A stretch of DNA of 38,318 bases from T1Sed10-7 sp047921175 (GTDB taxonomy: Bacteria > Actinomycetota > Nitriliruptoria > Nitriliruptorales > Nitriliruptoraceae). Positions 22,703-30,928 of the stretch are shown in pieces. Numbering within the stretch: the first letter of the stretch is position 1; the number at the start of each line of letters is the position of its first letter. The DNA lies in NCBI GenBank assembly GCA_047921175.1, contig JBLRWQ010000026.1, positions 1 to 38,318 of the forward strand, written 5' to 3'. The notes under the pieces were generated by a model. The model was given only the letters and a program-made list of their open reading frames with translations, was not told the origin of the DNA and ran no database searches. Made by a program: the position numbers and the translations under genes.

Positions 22703-23047
22703 TCACACGGTCCGCAGGAGCGAGGTGAACCAGTCGTCGCGTTCCAGACCGAGGTGGAGGTCGAGCAGGTCGTCGCGGGTGAGCGGCGGTCCCGGGCGCG
22801 GCGCCTCCGGGTGCGGGGGCAGCGCGGGCGCGACCTCGGCCACGTGCACCCCACCGGTGGTGAGCAGCTGCGCGATGCGCTCGTCGGCCGGCTTGGCCAC
22901 CTCGTCGGTGCAGGAGGGGCAGAGGAAGCGGTACTCGCTGCCGTCGGCGACGATCCCGTCGGGGGCCCGGACGATGTGCAGGACGACATCGTCGGGCTGG
23001 AGATCGACCTCGCCACAGGCGGGGCAGGTGGCGCGGATCCTGGTCAC
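22703..23047 (-). CDS. Zinc-ribbon protein, unknown function
   Basis: This 114-residue protein begins VTRIRATCPACGEVDLQPDD and has a second pair in YRFLCPSCTDEVAKP (CxxC near residues 8-11 and 44-47), forming a zinc ribbon with a beta-strand middle (VVLHIVRAPDGIVADGSEYRFLCP). The remainder is Pro-rich (EVAPALPPHPEAPRPGPPL) and ends in an acidic helix (TRDDLLDLHLGLERDDWFTSLL). It could be an RNA- or DNA-binding or protein-binding adaptor; I do not recognise a named family. GTG at 23047 follows GGGAGG at ideal spacing. It stands between pafC and the small membrane gene, an unusual addition to the Pup locus. Confidence 0.72.
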   Translation of the reverse strand: MTRIRATCPACGEVDLQPDDVVLHIVRAPDGIVADGSEYRFLCPSCTDEVAKPADERIAQLLTTGGVHVAEVAPALPPHPEAPRPGPPLTRDDLLDLHLGLERDDWFTSLLRTV

Positions 23048-23115
23048 GGGGTCCTCCCGGGGCAGCGTGTGCACCCCAGGTGTCGGCCGCCGCGGGGCCG
23101 GCCTGTAGCGCGACC

Positions 23116-24045
23116 TCACCCGCGCGCGGACGCGGCCAGCCCGGCCCGGGCCCGGGCGACCACCAGCGCCGCGAGCGGGGCCGGGGCCTGGACGGTGACC
23201 TCGCCTGCAGCCATGACGACCAGCTGGGCGACCCAGCGTGGCGCGTCGGTGCGCAGCCGGATCGTGGCCGACCCGTCGTCGTGCTCGACCACCTCGTCGG
23301 CCAGCACCGCGTCGAGCACCCAGCGGCCGCCCGGACGCGCGTGGAGCACGACCTCGAGGTCGTCGGGCGAGGGCACGTAGCGGGGTGGTGCCAGGTGGGT
23401 CGGGGCCGCCACCTCCCGGGGCCGACCGGTGGTCTCCGCCGCGGCGATGCGATCGAGCCGGAAGACGCGCCGGTCACCCGCACCGTGGTCGTGGCCCTGC
23501 AGGTACCAGGTGCCGTCGGTGAGGTGCAGCGCCCACGGGTCGACGAGGCGCCGCTGGGGCACGTCGTCGCCGCGCCCCTGGTAGTCGAGCGCGACCTGCT
23601 CCTCGGCCGCGATCGCCCGACGCAGCACCGGCAGCGCGAGGACGGGCTCGGGCTCCACCACGTCGGCGGCGCGCTCGGGGATGTCCAGCGCCTCCCGGAT
23701 CTTCTCGATGGCACGATGCAGGGCCGGGAGCTCGTCGCCCATCGCCTCGGCCACGGCGTCCACCGTCAGCACCAGCCGGAGCGCCTCGGTCGGGGTCGGC
23801 CGGAGAGGACGGCGGAGCTCGTCCGCCATCCTGAGGACCACGCGGTCGTGGGTGAGCTCCACCTCGAACAGGTCGCCGCCGCCGAGCCCGGGTAGGCCGC
23901 AGAAGTCGAGGTGGCTGAGGTCCCGACGGATCGTGGCCTCGGAGACGTCGAAGGCGGCCGCCGCCTCGGCCAGGCTGGCCCCGGGTCGCTCCAGTAGCCA
24001 CGGCACCAGGGTGAGCATCCGGGCCACGTCCCCGCCGGCGCTCAC
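23116..24045 (-). CDS. pafC: WYL-domain regulator PafC
   Basis: PafB and PafC form a heterodimer that turns on DNA-damage genes in mycobacteria and also help link repair to proteasomal turnover. The 309 residues have an N-terminal winged helix (VARMLTLVPWLLERPGASLAEAAAAFDVSEATIRRDLSHLDFCG) followed by the WYL domain with VALDYQGRGDDVPQRRLVDPWALHLTDGTWYLQGHDHGAGDRRVFRLDRI. The W-x-L type core is seen as WYLQGHDH. The GTG start overlaps the pafB stop. It is followed by small non-Pup genes before tatA, rather than by tatA itself. Confidence 0.9.
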   Translation of the reverse strand: MSAGGDVARMLTLVPWLLERPGASLAEAAAAFDVSEATIRRDLSHLDFCGLPGLGGGDLFEVELTHDRVVLRMADELRRPLRPTPTEALRLVLTVDAVAEAMGDELPALHRAIEKIREALDIPERAADVVEPEPVLALPVLRRAIAAEEQVALDYQGRGDDVPQRRLVDPWALHLTDGTWYLQGHDHGAGDRRVFRLDRIAAAETTGRPREVAAPTHLAPPRYVPSPDDLEVVLHARPGGRWVLDAVLADEVVEHDDGSATIRLRTDAPRWVAQLVVMAAGEVTVQAPAPLAALVVARARAGLAASARG

Positions 24046-24989
24046 CCGACCACCTCGGTGTCGTGGACGGCGAGCACCCGCCGGTAGGCGGCCTCGAGCT
24101 CCGCGTGCAGGCTCGCGGGTGTCAGCACGACGACCTCGGCGCCGAGCCCGAGCAGGAACGCCCGATCGCGCACGGGATGGAGGCCGTCGAGGGCGAGCAC
24201 GGCCCAGCCGTGGTGGCGCCGTCCGGTGTCGCGACCACCGCGCAGCTCCACCGCCCAGCGGGCCGCGGGGCTGACGGCCAGCTCCACGTGGACCCCGGGG
24301 AGCTGCTGCCCGGAGACCGCGGCCGCGAGGTCGAGCTCCGCCGGCGCGTCGAAGGCACCCGGCTCCCCGACCGGCGTGGGCGTGGCCAGACAGCGGTCGA
24401 GGCGGAAGGCGCGCAGCGCGTCACGCCCGTGGTCGCGACCGACCAGGTACCAGGCGCCGCGCCGCTGGACGACCCCGAACGGGTCGAGGGTGCGCAGCGA
24501 CGTCGAGCCGTCCGCCGCCCGGTAGGTGAACCGGAGCACCCGGCGGGAGAGCACGGCCTCCGCCACCGCATCGACCGCGTCCGCCCGGAGGTCGACGTGC
24601 GTGGCCACCGGGCCGGGCAGCGGCGCCGGGTCGGGGCTGCGGGCCGCGAGCTTCGCCAGCGCCAGCGGGGTGCCCGGCGTGCCGGTCAGGTCCACCGCCA
24701 GCGCGAGCGACGCGACCTCCTCGGCGGTCAGCGCCACGTCGGGCAGCTCGTACGCGCGTCGGGGGATGCGGTAGCCGACCTCGTCGCTCATCGGCGCGGT
24801 GCCCGTCTCGATGGGGATCCCCAGCCGGCGCAGCTCGTCCTTGTCACGCTCGAACGTCCGTCGCGCGCTCTCGGGGTTGTCGGCCTGGTAGTAGCCGGTG
24901 CGCCGACGGATCTCGCTCAGCGTCATCGGTGCGCGGGCCTCGAGCAGGGCGATGGTGAGGTTCACGAGGCGCTCGACCTTGGCCGTCAC
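24042..24989 (-). CDS. pafB: WYL-domain regulator PafB
   Basis: This 315-residue partner of PafC opens with TAKVERLVNLTIALLEARAPMTLSEIRRR and ESARRTFERDKDELRRLGIPIETG, strongly like mycobacterial PafB (KVERLVNL...FERDK-ELR-LGIP). The WYL core follows: VLRFTYRAADGSTSLRTLDPFGVVQRRGAWYLVGRDHGRDALRAFRLDR. GTG at 24989 follows AAGGAG at the right distance. The pafA gene ends 60 bases upstream; a TAGGCT -10 candidate lies in that gap, so pafBC may have their own promoter as well as read-through. The 3' end overlaps the pafC start by four bases. Confidence 0.93.
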   Translation of the reverse strand: MTAKVERLVNLTIALLEARAPMTLSEIRRRTGYYQADNPESARRTFERDKDELRRLGIPIETGTAPMSDEVGYRIPRRAYELPDVALTAEEVASLALAVDLTGTPGTPLALAKLAARSPDPAPLPGPVATHVDLRADAVDAVAEAVLSRRVLRFTYRAADGSTSLRTLDPFGVVQRRGAWYLVGRDHGRDALRAFRLDRCLATPTPVGEPGAFDAPAELDLAAAVSGQQLPGVHVELAVSPAARWAVELRGGRDTGRRHHGWAVLALDGLHPVRDRAFLLGLGAEVVVLTPASLHAELEAAYRRVLAVHDTEVVG

Positions 24990-25017
24990 CGCCGCTCCTT
25001 GTGGCCGCTGCGCCGCG

Positions 25018-25023
25018 AGCCTA
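25018..25023 (-). promoter_or_regulatory. Candidate -10 (TAGGCT) for pafBC
   Basis: GTAGGCTCG on the minus strand is 29 bases before the pafB GTG, in the 60-base gap after pafA. It matches the recurring element of this window. No -35 is evident. Confidence 0.4.
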
Positions 25024-25049
25024 CTGGTGCCCGCCGTGCCGGCGTCCGG

Positions 25050-26408
25050 TCACATCGACGCGATCAGCTGGTCGACCCGCTCGTCCTCGGCCCGGAACGG
25101 GTCCGTGCAGAGCACGGTGCGCTGGGCCTGGTCGTTGAGCTTGAGGTGCACCCAGTCGACGGTGTAGTCACGCCGCCGGGCCTTGGCCTCCCGGACGAAG
25201 CGGCCCCTGAGCGCCGCCCGGGTGGTGGCCGGCGGCTGCGTGCGGGCCCGCTCCACCTCGGCGTCGTCGAGGACGACCTCGGTGCGCCCCTGCCGCTCGA
25301 GGACGTGGAACAGCCCCCGTTCGGGCAGCACCTCGTGGTAGGCGAGGTCGAGCAGGGCCACGCGGGGATCGGTCAGCGCGAGGTCGTGCTTGGCCCGGTA
25401 GGCCTCGATCAGCTGCAGCTTGGCCACCCAGTCGAGGCGTCGTCCCAGCGACATCGGATCGTGCTCGAGCCGCTCGAGCACGTCCCGCCAGGCGGCCACG
25501 ACGCGTCGGTCCTCGGCGTCGCTGTCGGGGTCGCCGGCCACGAAGCGCTCGACCTGCCCGAGGTAGAGCTGCTGGAGCTGCAGCGCGGACAGCTGGTGGC
25601 CCGAGGTCAGGTTGAGGCGCCGGGTGCCGGTCAGGTCGTGACTGACGTCCCGGATCGAGCGGATCGGGTTCTCCAGGGTGAGCTCGCGCAGCGCGGGACG
25701 CCGCTCCAGCATCCTGAGCACCAGGTCGCAGGTGGCGACCTTCAGCCACGTGGTGTAGGGCTGCATGTTGGAGTCGCCCACGATGACGTGGAGCCGGCGG
25801 TAGCGCTCGGCGTCGGCATGCGGCTCGTCCCGGGTGTTGATGATCGGCCGGGAGCGGGTCGTGGCCGAGGAGACCCCCTCCCAGATGTGCTCCGCACGCT
25901 GCGCGAGCGCGTAGATCGTGCCCCGCGGCGTGGCGAGCACCTTGCCGGCACCGGCGAAGATCTGGCGCGTGACCAGGAACGGCAGCAGCGCCTCGGTCAG
26001 CCGCTGGAACTCCCCGGTGCGCTCCACGAGGTAGTTCTCGTGGCAGCCGTAGGAGTTGCCGGCGGAGTCGGTGTTGTTCTTGAACACCGAGATCCGTCCC
26101 GCCACCCCGTCCTCTCGCAGCCGGGCCTGCGCACCGCGGGCCAGCTCGGCGACCAGGCGCTCCCCGGCCCGGTCGTGGGTGGTGACCTGCAGGGGCGAGT
26201 CGCACTCCGGGGTGGCGTACTCCGGATGGGAGCCGACGTCGAGGTACAACCGCGCGCCGTTGTCCAGGAACACGTTCGAGGAGCGCCCCCAGGACACGAC
26301 CCGGCGGAACAGTTCGCGCGCGATCTCGTCCGGGCTGAGCGCCCGTTTGCCCTCGCTGGTCCAGGTGACCCCGTACTCGGTCTCGATCCCGAAGATGCGT
26401 CGTCTCAC
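25050..26408 (-). CDS. pafA: Pup-protein ligase PafA
   Basis: PafA joins the C-terminal Glu of Pup to lysines of target proteins using ATP. The 452 residues begin RRRIFGIETEYGVTWTSEGK with Glu9 (metal/ATP site) and include LDNGARLYLDVGSHPEYATPEC, where Asp57 is the catalytic Asp position known in mycobacterial PafA. Further conserved blocks are FKNNTDSAGNSYGCHENYL, the NTRDEPHADAERYRRLHVIVGDSN stretch and the C-terminal DYTVDWVHLKLNDQ. The GTG start overlaps the prcA stop (GTGA). PafA is paralogous to Dop, encoded at the other end of this locus (36400-37884). Confidence 0.97.
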   Translation of the reverse strand: MRRRIFGIETEYGVTWTSEGKRALSPDEIARELFRRVVSWGRSSNVFLDNGARLYLDVGSHPEYATPECDSPLQVTTHDRAGERLVAELARGAQARLREDGVAGRISVFKNNTDSAGNSYGCHENYLVERTGEFQRLTEALLPFLVTRQIFAGAGKVLATPRGTIYALAQRAEHIWEGVSSATTRSRPIINTRDEPHADAERYRRLHVIVGDSNMQPYTTWLKVATCDLVLRMLERRPALRELTLENPIRSIRDVSHDLTGTRRLNLTSGHQLSALQLQQLYLGQVERFVAGDPDSDAEDRRVVAAWRDVLERLEHDPMSLGRRLDWVAKLQLIEAYRAKHDLALTDPRVALLDLAYHEVLPERGLFHVLERQGRTEVVLDDAEVERARTQPPATTRAALRGRFVREAKARRRDYTVDWVHLKLNDQAQRTVLCTDPFRAEDERVDQLIASM

Positions 26409-27109
26409 GGGGCGAGGATCCCGGCCAGCTCCGCCGCATCGAGGCGGAAGAAGCGGCGCCGGGGGCGACGGGCGTCCAGGCCGGAGACCTCCAGGATGTC
26501 CGCGCTCAGGGTGCGGCCGGCCGCGTGCGACAGCGCACCGACGGCGGCGCGGATCGCGTCGTCGCGTGGCATCGCGTCGGTGACGCGTTCCTCGAGCTGG
26601 GCGCGGATCGGCTCGGTGTCGCCTCCGATCACCACGAAGCGGTGCTCGTCGACGATGGAGCCGTCGTAGAGGATGTGGAACAGCTCGAGGTCGCGGGAGG
26701 AGGAGTGGTCCGGTCCGCCCTCACCGTCGACCTGCGCGATCAAGAGCTCCACCTCGAAGGGCTTGGCGTCGCCCATGAAGCTGGCGCCGAGCGCCTGGGA
26801 GTAGGCGTTGGCCAGCGGCTTGGCGGTGACGTCCTCGCGCGCGTACTGGTAGCCCTTGACGTCCGCCAGGCGGATCCCCGCGACCCTGAGCGCCTCGAAC
26901 TCGTTGTACCGGCCGACGGCGGCGAAGCCGATGCGGTCGTAGATCTCGGAGGTCTTGTGCAGCGACGCGGACGGGTTCTCGCCCGCGAACACCACCCCGT
27001 GGTCGAAGGCGACGGCGACGAGCGCCCGGCCGCGGGCGATGCCCTTGCGGGCGTACTCCGCCCGGTCCTTCATCAGCTGCTCGGGCGCGACGTAGAAGTT
27101 GGCGGCCAC
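26405..27109 (-). CDS. prcA: Proteasome alpha subunit PrcA
   Basis: PrcA forms the outer rings of the 20S proteasome and gates the pore. The 234 residues match the actinobacterial alpha: FYVAPEQLMKDRAEYARKGIARGRALVAVAF at the N terminus, then HKTSEIYDRIGFAAVGRYNEFEALR, and KPLANAYSQALGASFM, with FEVELLIAQV and HILYDGSIVDEHRFVVIGG later. The tail is short (RRRFFRLDAAELAGILAP), unlike longer Mycobacterium tails. GTG at 27109 follows GAGGAG at the usual distance. It lies 59 bases after prcB and overlaps pafA by four bases, so the three are likely transcribed together from the prcB promoter. Confidence 0.97.
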   Translation of the reverse strand: MAANFYVAPEQLMKDRAEYARKGIARGRALVAVAFDHGVVFAGENPSASLHKTSEIYDRIGFAAVGRYNEFEALRVAGIRLADVKGYQYAREDVTAKPLANAYSQALGASFMGDAKPFEVELLIAQVDGEGGPDHSSSRDLELFHILYDGSIVDEHRFVVIGGDTEPIRAQLEERVTDAMPRDDAIRAAVGALSHAAGRTLSADILEVSGLDARRPRRRFFRLDAAELAGILAP

Positions 27110-27168
27110 GGCGGCTCCTCGCGGTGCTCGGCTGGTGCGGGTCAGGGGCTCGGGCGGACGGGCAGGGA

Positions 27169-27981
27169 TCAGTGGCGACGCGCGGTCAGGATCGCCTCGA
27201 CGTGCGTGGCGACCTCCTCCTCGGCGAGCTCGCGGTAGCCCTCGGCGTCGATGATGGCGACGATCGGGAAGATGCGCCGGATCAGGTCCGGCCCGCCGGT
27301 GGCGCTGTCCTCCTCGGCGGCGTCCACCAGGGCCTCCAGCGCCGTGCGCACCGCGTTGTCGAGGTCGCCGTCGGGATCGACGAGGCGCTTGAGGGTGGCC
27401 CGGGCCGCGAGCGAGCCGGAGCCCGTGGCAGCCTGGGCGGTCGCGACGTAGCGGCCACCCACGGGGTCGTACTCGAAGATGCGCGGCGTCCCCGTCCGGG
27501 GGTCGACGCCGGCGAACAGCGGCACGACCACGAGCCCCTGCATCGCCATCGGCAGGTGCGCCCGGACCAGGCCGGCGAGCTTGGTGGACTTGCCCTCCAG
27601 CGACAGCGGCTCGCCTTCGACCTTCTCGTAGTGCTCGAGCTCGGTGGCGAACAGCTTCGCGAGCTCCATCGCCGGCCCCGCGGTCCCCGAGATGGCGATC
27701 GCCGAGCGGTCGTCCGCGGGGAAGACCTTGCGCATGTCGCCGCGCGAGATGAGGTTGCCGGCGGTGGCCCGCCGGTCCCCGGCGACCACCACGCCGTCGG
27801 CGGCGATGACGGCGAGCACGGTGGTGCCGTCCACCAGCTGGGCGCGTAGTTCCTCCGGCAGGATCGTGCCCACCGCTCCGCCCGCGACCGGGCCGGCGGC
27901 CGGCGCCAGGGTGTCCAGCAGCGCAGCGAAGGAGGCGCGCTGTCCCTCGAAGGGGGTGGGCAGGACGGAGGGCAGGTCCAC
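27169..27981 (-). CDS. prcB: Proteasome beta subunit PrcB
   Basis: PrcB is the proteolytic subunit of the 20S core. The 270 residues carry a propeptide of 52 residues ending ...ELRAQLVDG, which would be removed to expose Thr53, the catalytic threonine in the mature sequence TTVLAVIAADGVVVAGDRRAT. Mature Asp17 (Asp69, in GDRR) and Lys33 (Lys85, in MRKVFP) complete the active site. GSGSLAARATLKRL and FPIVAIIDAEGYRELAEEEV close the fold. GTG at 27981 follows AAAGG 6 bases earlier. Classical neighbours are pup upstream and prcA downstream; here pup is about 8 kb away, so prcB has its own promoter. Confidence 0.97.
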   Translation of the reverse strand: MDLPSVLPTPFEGQRASFAALLDTLAPAAGPVAGGAVGTILPEELRAQLVDGTTVLAVIAADGVVVAGDRRATAGNLISRGDMRKVFPADDRSAIAISGTAGPAMELAKLFATELEHYEKVEGEPLSLEGKSTKLAGLVRAHLPMAMQGLVVVPLFAGVDPRTGTPRIFEYDPVGGRYVATAQAATGSGSLAARATLKRLVDPDGDLDNAVRTALEALVDAAEEDSATGGPDLIRRIFPIVAIIDAEGYRELAEEEVATHVEAILTARRH

Positions 27982-28003
27982 GTGTGGCCTTTCGGTCCGC
28001 GGC

Positions 28004-28009
28004 AGCGTA
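28004..28009 (-). promoter_or_regulatory. Candidate -10 (TACGCT) for prcBA-pafA
   Basis: CCCGTTACGCTGCC on the minus strand, 23 bases before the prcB GTG, differs from the shared CCGTTAGGCTGC block of the SRPBCC and pepQ promoters at one position. It would let prcBA be transcribed apart from the TRAP-usp operon and pup. Confidence 0.45.
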
Positions 28010-28058
28010 ACGGGAGGCTGCCCACCTGCGGTGCGGGCCGCGCCGGCGACGGTGTGTG

Positions 28059-28490
28059 TCAGTGGTGTGGGCCGACCGGGACCGACAGGACCGGACGGTG
28101 GGTCCGGCGCAGCACCTGCCGGGCCACCCCGCCGAGCACCGCCTCGGTCATCCGGGAGCGTGGCCGCCAGCCGAGCACGATCATCTGGGCGTCGATCTCG
28201 TCGGCGACGTCGAGGATCGTGTCCGCCGCCTGGGCCCGCAGGCCGTGGCGAAGGTCGGTGACCACCTCGACGCCGCTCTCGCGGAGCTGCGCGGCGATCT
28301 CGTCCAGCTCCTCCTGGAGGTGCGGGGCCTCCTCCAGCTCACGCTCCACGCCCTGGAAGGAGTCGGAGCCCTCGTGGACGTAGAGGCGGAGGATGTGCAG
28401 CGGGACCTGGCGCGCCCGTGCCGCCACCGCCGCCTCCACGATCGCGCCCTCGCTCTCCTTCGAGGCGTTGTAGCCGACCAGGATCGTCAT
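28059..28490 (-). CDS. Universal stress protein, probable TRAP partner
   Basis: This is a single-domain UspA of 143 residues: TILVGYNASKESEGAIVEAAV at the start and QMIVLGWRPRSRMTEAVLGGVARQVLRRTHRPVLSVP at the end. Aligned to the nucleotide motif G-x2-G-x9-G-[ST] it reads G-x2-P-x9-G-G, so the second Gly and the final Ser/Thr are changed and ATP binding may be weak or lost. Its ATG overlaps the TRAP permease stop (ATGA), with GAGGAGG before it. In Halomonas the UspA protein TeaD is encoded with and regulates the ectoine TRAP transporter TeaABC, so a similar control role is likely here by analogy. prcB lies 77 bases downstream. Confidence 0.9.
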   Translation of the reverse strand: MTILVGYNASKESEGAIVEAAVAARARQVPLHILRLYVHEGSDSFQGVERELEEAPHLQEELDEIAAQLRESGVEVVTDLRHGLRAQAADTILDVADEIDAQMIVLGWRPRSRMTEAVLGGVARQVLRRTHRPVLSVPVGPHH

Positions 28491-30901
28491 CGGGGGTCCT
28501 CCTCACGGCGGCCGTGGGCACCAGGCAGGTGCGAGGACGGTGCCGAGGTGTCGTCGTTGGTGTCATCGTCGGTGCCGTCGGGCGTGGTGCCCGCGCCATC
28601 GGCCGTGCCCGCCTGCCCCGCCCTTGCCGCGCGACGCCGGCCGGCGTCCCCGCTCACGCGCTGCCAGGCGAAGATGGCGCCGAAGGTGACGAGCCCGACC
28701 CCGTCCCACAGCGGGTCGGCGCTGATCAGGGCCAGGCCGGCCGCGATCAGGACGGCACGCACGAGCAGGTTGATGCGCCGGTCGATGTAGCCGACCACGG
28801 CCACCCCGACGGCGCTCATGCCGATCAGGGCGCTGATGGCGGCGAGGATGCCGCCGAGGATCGTGGTGCCCTGCAGCAGGAGCTCCGGTGAGAACACGAA
28901 CATGTACGGCAGCAGGAAGCCACCGATCGCGATCTTCACCGACTGCACGCCGGTCTTGAGCGGGTTGGACTGCGCGATGCCGGAGGCCGCGTAGGACGCC
29001 AGGCAGACCGGCGGGGTGATGTCGGCCATGATCCCGTAGTAGTACACGAACAGGTTCGCGGTCAGCAGTGCGACGGCGGTCCGGGGGTCCTCGGGGAAGA
29101 ACGCGAGCGTGATCGCCGGGGCGACCAGGGTGGCGGTGATCACGTAGTTCGCGGTGGTCGGCAGGCCGATCCCGAGCACCAGGCAGGCGAACATCGAGTA
29201 GACCAGCACGAGGATCAGGCTGGAGCCCGCCAGGTTGAGCAGGCCACCGACCAGCTGCAACCCCACGCCGGTCAGGGTGATGACCCCGGCCACGATGCCG
29301 GCGGCCGCACAGGCCACGATGATCGGCAGGGCGATGCGGGCGGCGTCGACGAGCGCCTCGAGCAGGCCCACGAGGCTGAGCTTGTCCTCGAGGTCGCGCC
29401 AGCGACCCAGCAACCCGGCGAGCAGCTGCACCACGACGTTGATGGTGATGACCGCGTAGACGGCGTACAGCGCCGACAGGATCGGCGAGCGGCCCTGTGC
29501 CAGGAGCACGAAGATGATGACGATCGGCAGCAGCAGGTAGCCCTTGGAGACCATCAGCTGGCGGGGCTTCGGCAGCCGCTCCCGCGGCAGGCCCATGATG
29601 CCGACCTTCTTCGACTCGAAGTGGACGACGATGAACTGGGCCGTGAAGAACAGGATGGCGGGGATGATCGCCGCCTGGATGATGGTCGCGTAGGGCAGCC
29701 CGGTGATCTCGACCATGATGAAGGCGGCCGCACCCATGATCGGCGGGGCCAGCTGCCCGCCGGTCGACGACGCGGCCTCCACGGCGCCGGCGAACTCGCC
29801 CGAGTAGCCGGACTTCTTCATCATCGGGATCGTGAAGGCCCCGTTGGACACGGTGTTGGCCACCGAGCTGCCGGTGATGGTCCCGGAGAAGGCGCTGGTG
29901 AGCACCCCGACCTTGGCCGTCCCACCGGTCATCCAGCCGGTGAGGCCGAAGGCCAGCTGGGTGAAGAACCGTTCCATACCGGTGCGCTGCAGCAGGGCGG
30001 CGAAGATCATGAAGATGTAGATGAACGTCGACGAGACCTGGATCGGCGTGCCGAACACCGCCTCGGTCCCGAGGAACATGTTCGCCATGATGCGCTCGAC
30101 CGCGAAGCCGCGGTGCGCCAGGAAGCCGGGCATGACCTGCCCGAAGTAGGCGAAGACGAGCGCCGAGGAGGCCACCACCGTCAGCGGTGTGCCGATCACG
30201 CGCTGGCAGGCCACCAGCACCAGCAGCACCCCGGCGGCGGCCAGCCCGACGGTGAAGTCGGTCTCCGCGCCGACGGCGCGGCCGATGTCGCTCCAGTTCC
30301 AGAACACGTACCCGCCGGTGCCGAGGCTCAGCAGCGCGAGGAGGACGTCCCCGAGCGGGATACCGCCGATGCGGATCGGGACATGGCGCGCGATGACGAT
30401 GGCGCCGAGCACCAGCGAGAACCCCACCAGGACGAACCACTCTGCGGTCCCGCGCGCGTACATCAGCGCGATGAGGCCCGCCCCGGCACCGAGCAGCACG
30501 ACGCTCTTGAGCCGCTCCCGGCCCTCGAGGTCCTGCTGACCGGGGTAGAGCAGGAAGACCAGTGCCAGGCCGACGCCGAGGTGGAAGGAGCCCTGCTGGA
30601 GGCCGGGGAGGCGGCCGAACTGGGCCGTGTACAGGTGGAAGCCACTGAGCAGCAGCGCGGTGGCGAACATGATCCAGCGCCAGGTCGCGCGCACGTCATC
30701 GCGGGTACCCGGGGTGACGTCGGCGAAGCTGAGGTCCTCGAGGTGGGCGATGTCCGCCTCGAGCTCGGCCCGCAGCTCCTCCGGGAGCCCGGCGATCTGG
30801 CCTCTGGCCTCATCCAGGGCGGCGTGGGAGCGTCTCGTCGCCTCCTCGGTGGTACCGGTGCGTGGCCGATCACCTCGTCCGTCCTGCTGCGGTGGAGCCA
30901 T
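28487..30901 (-). CDS. TRAP transporter permease, fused 4TM/12TM subunits (TAXI type)
   Basis: This 804-residue membrane protein joins the small (DctQ) and large (DctM) subunits in one chain, as in TAXI-TRAP systems, which use Na+ or H+ gradients to import organic acids. A cytosolic helical N terminus (residues 1-65) is followed by about 18 membrane helices. Typical parts are PGFLAHRGFAVERIMANMFLGTEAVFGTPIQVSSTFIYIFMIFAALLQ, KVGVLTSAFSGTITGSSVANTVSNGAFTIPMMKKSGY, EAASSTGGQLAPPIMGAAAFIMVEI and VLGIGLPTTANYVI. The last 50 residues are Arg-rich then Asp/Thr-rich cytosolic tail. ATG at 30901 follows GGGAGG. It is third of the four-gene TRAP operon; substrate unknown. Confidence 0.94.
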   Translation of the reverse strand: MAPPQQDGRGDRPRTGTTEEATRRSHAALDEARGQIAGLPEELRAELEADIAHLEDLSFADVTPGTRDDVRATWRWIMFATALLLSGFHLYTAQFGRLPGLQQGSFHLGVGLALVFLLYPGQQDLEGRERLKSVVLLGAGAGLIALMYARGTAEWFVLVGFSLVLGAIVIARHVPIRIGGIPLGDVLLALLSLGTGGYVFWNWSDIGRAVGAETDFTVGLAAAGVLLVLVACQRVIGTPLTVVASSALVFAYFGQVMPGFLAHRGFAVERIMANMFLGTEAVFGTPIQVSSTFIYIFMIFAALLQRTGMERFFTQLAFGLTGWMTGGTAKVGVLTSAFSGTITGSSVANTVSNGAFTIPMMKKSGYSGEFAGAVEAASSTGGQLAPPIMGAAAFIMVEITGLPYATIIQAAIIPAILFFTAQFIVVHFESKKVGIMGLPRERLPKPRQLMVSKGYLLLPIVIIFVLLAQGRSPILSALYAVYAVITINVVVQLLAGLLGRWRDLEDKLSLVGLLEALVDAARIALPIIVACAAAGIVAGVITLTGVGLQLVGGLLNLAGSSLILVLVYSMFACLVLGIGLPTTANYVITATLVAPAITLAFFPEDPRTAVALLTANLFVYYYGIMADITPPVCLASYAASGIAQSNPLKTGVQSVKIAIGGFLLPYMFVFSPELLLQGTTILGGILAAISALIGMSAVGVAVVGYIDRRINLLVRAVLIAAGLALISADPLWDGVGLVTFGAIFAWQRVSGDAGRRRAARAGQAGTADGAGTTPDGTDDDTNDDTSAPSSHLPGAHGRREEDPR

Positions 30902-30928
30902 CCCGCACCTCCCAGTGCTTCGTGTCGC

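Noticed and set aside
24063..26669. An 868-codon open frame on the plus strand opposite pafA and pafB
   Set aside because: It is a shadow of the GC-rich genes on the minus strand: the translation is low-complexity (Arg, Gly, Val, Glu, His rich), has no family match, and the other strand carries clear enzymes.
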